Of a stretch of DNA of 36,718 nucleotides, positions 31,774 through 36,718 are shown piece by piece. Position 1 is the first letter of the stretch. Each line of letters starts with the position of its first letter. Position numbers and translations under genes: made by a program. The stretch spans positions 1 through 36,718 of the forward strand of contig SHZY01000053.1 in NCBI GenBank assembly GCA_009692065.1, read 5' to 3'. The DNA comes from Gemmataceae bacterium. Lineage in GTDB: Bacteria; Planctomycetota; Planctomycetia; Gemmatales; Gemmataceae. The notes below the pieces were generated by a model. The model made no database searches. It saw only the letters and a program-made list of their open reading frames with translations, and was not told the DNA's origin.

Positions 31774-32436
31774 ATGCGTGAACCCTATCCACACTTCCTG
31801 CGTAATACTTCCAGAGATCCCGTGGCAAGCTCCTCGCCGTATGCCGACTGTGCAGATGAGGAACTCCTCGCCATGTTTCGGCACGGCACGCAGGAGGCGT
31901 TCGGGGCGTTGCTGCGCCGCTATGAAGGCGAGTTGTATGGTTACCTGCGTCGGTATCTAGGCGACGCCGACCTCGCCGACGACGTTTTCCAGAATACCTT
32001 TTTGCAGTTGTATACGAAGATACACCAGTATGAAGCGGGGCGTCCGTTCCGACCCTGGCTGTACGCCATCGCGACGAACCAGGCTATCGACGCCCTGCGC
32101 CGGCAAGGCCGACATCAAACGGTGCGCCTGCACGTGGAAGTGGAAGACGCCGATGCCGACGATCTGCCGCACCTGCTAACGCTGCTGGAGAGCCGTGACC
32201 CCGGGCCGATCGAGCAAGTGCAAAGCGAGGAGCGCCGGCAGTTGATCCGCGCCGGAGTCGAGAAGCTGCCGGAGTTCTTGCGCAGTGTGGTGGTGCTGGC
32301 TTACTACCAGAGCCTGAAGTACAAGGATATCGCCGACATATTGAAGATCCCGGTGGGGACGGTAAAGTCGCGCCTGCACACCGCCTTGTGCAGGCTGCAC
32401 GAGGCCTGGGCCGTCGAGCCGGCGCTGAAAGATTGA
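31774..32436 (+). CDS. ECF RNA polymerase sigma factor
   Basis: The 220-residue protein has sigma region 2 (residues about 28-95, with DADLADDVFQNTFLQLY and the core-binding/-10-melting helices ending RPWLYAIATNQAIDALRR) and region 4 (residues about 150-215, with LPEFLRSVVVLAYYQSLKY and the helix-turn-helix KIPVGTVKSRLHTAL). It lacks region 3, as ECF sigma factors do. The next gene encodes a membrane protein with an anti-sigma-like N terminus, so the pair is a plausible signalling unit. The ATG at 31774 has no strong ribosome binding site and is close to a repeat fragment; a later start (GTG or ATG around residue 17-34) is possible. Confidence 0.9.
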   Translation: MREPYPHFLRNTSRDPVASSSPYADCADEELLAMFRHGTQEAFGALLRRYEGELYGYLRRYLGDADLADDVFQNTFLQLYTKIHQYEAGRPFRPWLYAIATNQAIDALRRQGRHQTVRLHVEVEDADADDLPHLLTLLESRDPGPIEQVQSEERRQLIRAGVEKLPEFLRSVVVLAYYQSLKYKDIADILKIPVGTVKSRLHTALCRLHEAWAVEPALKD

Positions 32437-32486
32437 TGGCGGACTGTAGGCCTCACGCTCCGAGGATGTGAAGAAATCAAATACGA

Positions 32487-32573
32487 CTCACGCAAAGGCG
32501 CTAAGGCGCAAAGAAATGCCAGAGAAATGCATCGATTCTTGCCTTCCTTGGCGCCTTTGCGCCTTTGCGTGAG
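32487..32573. repeat. Inverted repeat, family 3 (copy 2)
   Basis: CTCACGCAAAGGCGCTAAGG and its complementary arm ending GCGCCTTTGCGTGAG, with a shorter centre than copy 1 (9426-9547). It fills the gap between the sigma-factor and anti-sigma genes. Confidence 0.8.
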
Positions 32574-32631
32574 ATTAGTTCACAGGCTCTCCGAGTGATG
32601 ACTACACTCGCCGCAACGACAAGGTCGAACC

Positions 32632-33621
32632 ATGGAAACCTATTTCATCGAGTACATTCTGGGAACGCTCGACGAAGGCAAACGCCGGCAAGTCGAGACT
32701 CATCTGGAGCAGGATGCCGATGCGCGGCGGAAGCTGGCGCTGCTCAAGCAAGCGCTGGAGCCCCTGGCCGTGGATGAGGAGCGGGCTGTTGCGCCGCCGC
32801 AACTCGTCGAGCGCACGCTGGCAAGAGTCGCCGAGCATATCTGCGCGCTCAAGCCGGCCGTGGAGCCCGCGCCGCAGATTGTCCCGGCCGCCCGCGCGCC
32901 GCTGCCGAGCCGGGGCTTCTGGCGGCCGCGTGTGGACGTTCTGGTAGCCGCGTGTCTGCTGGTCATGGTGGTTGGCATTGGCCTGACGATCTTGGGCCGC
33001 ATGCGCGGGCCAAACTCGGCGGCGGTGGTCGTAGAGTGCAAGGAAAACTTGAGGCAATTCTACGTGGCGTTGCAGACGTATCGCGATCAGCACGGGCAGC
33101 TACCCGATGTTGCCAAGCAATCGCCGCGCGATGTGGCGGGCATGGTGGTTCCGATGTTAGGCGACGCGGGGACGTTGCCGGCGCGTGCGTCGATCCGCTG
33201 TCCGGGCCTCGGTTCGCCCGCTTCGTGCCGGTTCTCGGTCAATGCATTGCTCGGCATGAGTGATGAGGAATTCGGCCTCTATTCGCCGAGTTTGTCGATG
33301 TCTTATGCGTACTCGCTCGGCTATCGGGACGAGGCCGAAGTTCACCACGGTCCCGGGGGCACTCTGCCGGTCGGCTGGAGCCAAACGCCGATCATGGCCG
33401 ATCGCCCGCCGGCCGAGAGCGTGCTGATCAACAGCATGGACAACAGCATCAACCACGGCGGCACCGGCCAGAACGTGTTGTTCGCCGATGGCCACGTTCA
33501 CTTCCTGACGGAACGCACCTACGGCGCCGGCGACGACATCTTCCTCAACCGCGATAGCAAGGTCGCGGCCGGGCGCGGGGCGTCGGATATCGTGCTGGGT
33601 TATAGCGCGGCAAGGCCGTGA
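32632..33621 (+). CDS. Probable anti-sigma factor fused to a DUF1559/pseudopilin-like domain
   Basis: The 329-residue protein starts with a cytoplasmic helical region (EYILGTLDEGKRRQVETHLE) resembling anti-sigma domains of the RskA/zf-HC2 type but without the zinc-binding Cys/His set. A membrane helix (VDVLVAACLLVMVVGIGLTIL) follows near residue 105. The outer part begins CKENLRQFYVALQTYRDQHG, like the mature start of DUF1559/prepilin-type proteins, and ends with NVLFADGHVHFL, the H-x(9-10)-DG motif of that family. The sigma gene lies just upstream. The protein would hold the sigma factor at the membrane until an outer signal is sensed (inference). The ATG at 32632 has no strong ribosome binding site. 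Confidence 0.75.
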   Translation: METYFIEYILGTLDEGKRRQVETHLEQDADARRKLALLKQALEPLAVDEERAVAPPQLVERTLARVAEHICALKPAVEPAPQIVPAARAPLPSRGFWRPRVDVLVAACLLVMVVGIGLTILGRMRGPNSAAVVVECKENLRQFYVALQTYRDQHGQLPDVAKQSPRDVAGMVVPMLGDAGTLPARASIRCPGLGSPASCRFSVNALLGMSDEEFGLYSPSLSMSYAYSLGYRDEAEVHHGPGGTLPVGWSQTPIMADRPPAESVLINSMDNSINHGGTGQNVLFADGHVHFLTERTYGAGDDIFLNRDSKVAAGRGASDIVLGYSAARP

Positions 33622-33689
33622 GGCGACCTTGCTTTCCGTCTCACCCCGCTGTCGCCGCTAGGCCGCTTTCTTTACGCTTTTTGGTTTAG

Positions 33690-33708
33690 AACCGCCGATG
33701 GGGCGGTT
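33690..33708. other. Stem-loop at the ancestral 3' end of the zinc-ribbon gene
   Basis: AACCGCC (33690-33696) and GGCGGTT (33702-33708) pair perfectly around a 5-base loop. It includes the TAA (33707-33709) that would have ended the zinc-ribbon gene before the 121-bp duplication. No T run follows on either strand. Confidence 0.45.
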
Positions 33709-33716
33709 AATTCGCG

Positions 33717-33958
33717 GCAGTAATCATCACCAGGAGCCAAACGTCGCCGATTATCAACGCGATGAAAATCGCAATCCCATTTATCACGATTCCAGCGACG
33801 CGAAGATTTCCCCTTCCAAACAAGCTACAACCGCCGCGCAGTAATCATCACCAGGAGCCAAACGTCGCCGATTATCAACGCGATGAAAATCGCAATCCCA
33901 TTTATCACGATTCCAGCGACGCGAAGATTTCCCCTTCCAAACAAGCTACAACCGCCGC
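33717..33958. repeat. Exact 121-bp tandem duplication
   Basis: The sequence from 33717 to 33837 is repeated without difference from 33838 to 33958. Each copy encodes the last 40 residues of the minus-strand zinc-ribbon protein. As 121 is not a multiple of three, reading continues out of frame after the first copy and stops three codons later. Confidence 0.95.
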
Positions 33959-34745
33959 CCACAATTCCAAGAGGTATAGCAATCACTACGCCTAGTCCGT
34001 AGTAACACGCTAGAGCTAATGACGCAACTGAAAATAGGCCGATGATAAATCCGACGACGCCGAAAACGTCCGTACTTTGCGCCAATATTTCGGCTTCACG
34101 CCTCGCTTCCTCTTGGGAACGCGCTCCCGTATCCAATGTCTCCCCACAGTGCTTGCATCTTATCACGTCACGCGGAACCTTGCCTTTGCAAAAGGGGCAT
34201 GAAACAAACTGCGGTTCAGGATCGTCGATGGTGTTTTCTTCCACGGGTGGAAGAGGAGGCGGCGTTGTACGCATCCACGGTGGAACCCGGATCGCAGACA
34301 TCGGTTCGGCCGGCAAGGGCGGTGGCTGCGCCTGGTAAGGGGGCGGCGCTTCGGTGGCTACGGGAGGCACTGTCATCGGATCGTCATCGACGATCTTGCC
34401 AAGCGTCGTCTTGTTGGATCCAGCTTTGGTTTGCGGAGGAGGATTTGGGACAAGGATTCGCTGGCCGCATTTCGTGCATTTGACTTTTTGACCTGCCATG
34501 TCGTATTTGCAGGAAACGGTCGTCGAACATGTGGGACAGGCCACCAGCATAGTGGCGGGCGGTAGTGGCTTGTCAGTTGCGCCGAATGTCTCCGGTGCCG
34601 GACTAGCTGACTCGCCCGACTTTACCACCTCCGGCACCTGGATAGCCGCTGCGCATGTCGGACACTTCACGCGCTTGCCTGCCGCGTTGTCCGGTATGCG
34701 CATTTTGCTGTCACAACTGGGGCAAGTAATAATCCATGATCGCAC
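33825..34745 (-). CDS. Triple-zinc-ribbon membrane protein; C terminus altered by duplication
   Basis: The protein, about 306 residues, has three CxxC zinc ribbons: CPSC..CPTC at the N terminus, CPTC..CTKC (residues about 70-100), and CPFC..CKHC (about 195-215). Proline-rich linkers separate them. The C terminus has two or three hydrophobic helices (VFGVVGFIIGLFSVASLALACYYG onward) resembling DUF4190-type domains. The promoter at 34795-34823 rules out the TTG in its -35 box, so I place the start at the GTG at 34745 (WIITCPSC follows), without a clear ribosome binding site. After VMITA the reading enters the second copy of the 121-bp repeat and ends ARRL; the undisturbed gene would end ITAAN at the TAA at 33707-33709. 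The function is unknown. Confidence 0.72.
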   Translation of the reverse strand: MRSWIITCPSCDSKMRIPDNAAGKRVKCPTCAAAIQVPEVVKSGESASPAPETFGATDKPLPPATMLVACPTCSTTVSCKYDMAGQKVKCTKCGQRILVPNPPPQTKAGSNKTTLGKIVDDDPMTVPPVATEAPPPYQAQPPPLPAEPMSAIRVPPWMRTTPPPLPPVEENTIDDPEPQFVSCPFCKGKVPRDVIRCKHCGETLDTGARSQEEARREAEILAQSTDVFGVVGFIIGLFSVASLALACYYGLGVVIAIPLGIVGGGCSLFGRGNLRVAGIVINGIAIFIALIIGDVWLLVMITARRL

Positions 34746-34794
34746 CGAAAATCGTGGCACGCTGGCGACCAGCGAAAATGCGCGGCAGGTAGAA

Positions 34795-34823
34795 AGATTA
34801 CGGCATCGGATCGCGGATGTCAA
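34795..34823 (-). promoter_or_regulatory. Strong promoter of the triple-zinc-ribbon gene
   Basis: On the minus strand, TTGACA (34823-34818), the exact -35 consensus, and TAATCT (34800-34795) are separated by 17 bases. Transcription should begin near 34788, about 43 bases before the chosen GTG. Confidence 0.65.
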
Positions 34824-34895
34824 TTTTTAACCCCGGTTGGCCTATACATCGTTCCACCAGCGCCGTATTTTGAACTCCAGTCACCAGAACTTCTC

Positions 34896-34954
34896 GGTTA
34901 GCGACGCTTCGAAGAAACGTTGCCCGGCGGACGCTTCTTCGAAGCGTCGCTAAC
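34896..34954. repeat. Intergenic palindrome, family 2 (copy 2)
   Basis: GGTTAGCGACGCTTCGAAGA and TCTTCGAAGCGTCGCTAACC are perfect arms around a 19-base centre. It lies just upstream of the dehydratase gene, with no gene end next to it. Confidence 0.9.
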
Positions 34955-34973
34955 CTTTCCAGAGAAAACCACT

Positions 34974-36548
34974 ATGTCTACCGTGCCGCTGACGCAGGTC
35001 GCCGTTCACCTGCGGCCGCAAGATAATGTCGCGATTGCCACCAAACCCATTCCGATCGAAACGGTGCTGGAAGATCACGGCACGAAGATGACCGTATCGA
35101 GCCGCGTCGGCATGGGGCACAAGATTGCCGTGCGGCCGATCAAGAAAGGGGAGGCGGTCTACAAGTACGGGCAGATCATCGGTTTTGCCTCGAAGGACAT
35201 CGCGCCGGGCGACTGGGTCCATGTGCAGAACGTTGGGGCCGACGCCTTCGAGCGCGACTACGCGTTCTGCGAGGATCTCCCCAAAAGCCCAGGGACGGCC
35301 GTTCCTGGGCTTGAACGCACCTTCCTCGGCTACGACCGCGGCCCGGATCGTGCCGAACCTTACCGCTACGGCACGCGCAACTACATCGCCGTCATCAGCA
35401 CCGTGAACTGCTCGGCCCAGACCAGCAAGTACATCACGCAGCGGTTTCATGCGACCGATCTCTTGAAGAAGTTCCCCAACGTGGACGGCGTCATGGCCAT
35501 CACGCACAAGGCCGGCTGTGCCATGCAGTTCGACGGGTCGGACCACAAGCAACTCGATCGCACGCTTGCGGGCTTTGCCAAGCACGCCAACGTTGCTGCC
35601 TACATCCTCGTTGGCCTGGGTTGTGAAACGGGACAGGCGATTCACCTTGTCGAAGGCGAAGGGCTCATCCAACTCAACGGCAGCGGCAAGAAAAAACCGC
35701 TCGTCTTGAGCATCCAGGAATGCGGCGGCATCTCCAAGACAGTCGATGCCGGCGTCAAGGCGATCGCCGAGTTGTTGCCACGCGTCAACGATATTCGCCG
35801 CACGGAACTGCCCGCCAAGCATCTGATCCTCGGCACCAACTGCGGCGGGTCTGACGGCAACTCCGGCGTCACCGCCAATCCCGCGCTCGGCGTGGCCTCC
35901 GATATGCTTGTGGCCCAGGGCGGCATCTCGATCATCGGCGAGACGCCGGAGATTTATGGAGCCGAACATCTGCTGACGCGCCGGGCGATCACGCGCGAGG
36001 TCGGCGAAAAACTCGTCGAACGCATCAAGTGGTGGGAATGGTACACCGGCATCTTCGGGGCCGAGATCAACAACAACCCGTCCCCCGGCAACAAGGAAGG
36101 CGGCCTGACCACCATCTACGAGAAATCGCTCGGCGCCATCGCCAAGGGAGGCTCCAGCGCGATGGTCGATGTCGTTCATTATGCCGAGCCCGTCAAGACC
36201 AAGGGCTTCGTCGTCATGGACACGCCCGGCTATGACCCCGTCAGCATGACCGGCATCGTCGCCGGCGGCGCCAACGTCTGCGTCTTCACCACGGGCCGCG
36301 GCAGCGTCTTTGGCTGCAAGCCATCGCCGTCGATCAAGATCGCCACCAACTCGCCGCTCTACAATCACATGCTCGACGACATGGACATCAACGCCGGCGT
36401 CATTTTGGAAGGCACGCCGGTCGAAGTCGTCGGCAAGCAAATTTTCGAGGAGATCTTGGCGGTGGCGTCCGGCAAGAAGACCAAGAGCGAGATCAACGGC
36501 GTCGGCGAGGAAGAGTTCGCCCCGTGGTCGATCGGGCCGACATTGTAA
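34974..36548 (+). CDS. UxaA-family (altronate/galactarate-type) dehydratase
   Basis: The 524-residue protein joins an N-terminal SAF-like domain (residues about 1-90) to a large dehydratase domain of the altronate dehydratase (UxaA) and galactarate dehydratase (GarD) family, which removes water from sugar acids using iron. Characteristic motifs are HKAGCAMQ, GLGCETGQ, TNCGGSDGNSG and TTGRGSVFG. The fused length matches UxaA. Which sugar acid it uses is unclear; no uronate or hexonate catabolic genes lie in the window. I chose the ATG at 34974 because the open frame upstream is palindrome sequence; only AGAGAA is seen as a ribosome binding site. Confidence 0.88.
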   Translation: MSTVPLTQVAVHLRPQDNVAIATKPIPIETVLEDHGTKMTVSSRVGMGHKIAVRPIKKGEAVYKYGQIIGFASKDIAPGDWVHVQNVGADAFERDYAFCEDLPKSPGTAVPGLERTFLGYDRGPDRAEPYRYGTRNYIAVISTVNCSAQTSKYITQRFHATDLLKKFPNVDGVMAITHKAGCAMQFDGSDHKQLDRTLAGFAKHANVAAYILVGLGCETGQAIHLVEGEGLIQLNGSGKKKPLVLSIQECGGISKTVDAGVKAIAELLPRVNDIRRTELPAKHLILGTNCGGSDGNSGVTANPALGVASDMLVAQGGISIIGETPEIYGAEHLLTRRAITREVGEKLVERIKWWEWYTGIFGAEINNNPSPGNKEGGLTTIYEKSLGAIAKGGSSAMVDVVHYAEPVKTKGFVVMDTPGYDPVSMTGIVAGGANVCVFTTGRGSVFGCKPSPSIKIATNSPLYNHMLDDMDINAGVILEGTPVEVVGKQIFEEILAVASGKKTKSEINGVGEEEFAPWSIGPTL

Positions 36549-36718
36549 GAGGGCGCTATGGTACGATTGTTCGTAGCCGTTCACGGTCGAATACTGCCGA
36601 CAGCGCGTACCAGTTGCGTTCGAGAATGGCCAACACTACGTTATGAATGGAAGTACCGGCAGGAAGCGGCTCAGGTGGTGTCGGGCAGCAGGCTCGGGCT
36701 GGGTTGATCGGCAAAGTA
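36549..36718. other. Right edge, no complete gene
   Basis: A minus-strand frame is open from the window edge to a TGA at 36671-36673, encoding 15 residues (YFADQPSPSLLPDTT), and could be the end of a gene starting outside. This is too short to call. I see no terminator hairpin after the dehydratase stop. Confidence 0.3.

Noticed and set aside
33717..33958. CRISPR or satellite-like array
   Set aside because: There are only two units, directly adjacent, coding, with no spacers; it is a simple tandem duplication.
34818..34823. TTG at 34823 as start of the triple-zinc-ribbon gene
   Set aside because: This TTG is part of a consensus -35 box (TTGACA) with a matching -10 box 17 bases downstream, so the transcript should begin after it.
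34950..36584. A 544-codon minus-strand open frame opposite the UxaA-family gene
   Set aside because: Antisense shadow of a clearly recognisable dehydratase; no ribosome binding site or family pattern.
36671..36718. Partial minus-strand gene at the right edge
   Set aside because: Only 15 codons are visible, with no recognisable sequence; described in the edge entry instead of being called.

Overview
The window looks like a piece of a GC-rich planctomycete chromosome, most likely Gemmata-like (Gemmataceae). This rests on gene content, not on a search. It carries MJ0042-type zinc ribbons on membrane proteins, a Ser/Thr kinase fused to a sulfatase-modifying-factor domain, an ECF sigma factor followed by an anti-sigma/DUF1559-like protein, a Tat-exported Gfo/Idh/MocA oxidoreductase, and a division/cell-wall (dcw) cluster reduced to mraZ-rsmH. 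No rRNA, tRNA, CRISPR array or complete insertion sequence was recognised.

Layout. 0.4-3.6 kb (+): a secreted TPR/DUF3299-like protein and a VLCAD/ACAD9-like acyl-CoA dehydrogenase. 3.6-12.8 kb (-): a DAO-family FAD oxidoreductase, cysK, recJ, a Tat-exported dehydrogenase, a LysM protein, rsmH and mraZ. The mraZ gene has a good promoter followed by 10-bp-spaced TGGG repeats, a textbook MraZ operator. 13.1-22.6 kb is envelope-flavoured: a membrane-anchored HtrA-like protease with a zinc ribbon and a PPC-like domain, two adjacent minus-strand genes sharing a C-terminal domain (a glycine-zipper lipoprotein and a frameshifted relative), a secreted M16 protease, a short-form RNase Z, and a secreted three-repeat protein. 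Three of these genes are broken by single-base changes: a C7-tract frameshift, two frameshifts in one gene, and an in-frame TGA. 22.7-26.5 kb (-): a dihydroorotase-like amidohydrolase, an SDR, a cupin and an STN-domain protein with a clear terminator. 26.8-33.6 kb (+): a multi-span membrane protein, the kinase-FGE fusion, a 53-residue lysine-rich protein, an ECF sigma factor and its probable anti-sigma partner. 33.7-36.5 kb: a minus-strand triple-zinc-ribbon membrane protein whose 3' end carries an exact 121-bp tandem duplication, then a fused UxaA-family dehydratase.

The most pervasive unexplained feature is a set of at least five families of intergenic palindromes. The commonest has arms of roughly CTTCGTTTAGCGCCCGC / GCGGGCGCTAAACGAAG and occurs eight times plus one fragment. 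Elements lie very close to gene 3' ends, and in three places a repeat arm supplies the stop codon and last codons of a gene (rsmH, the pyrC-like gene and the frameshifted gene at 16.3 kb).
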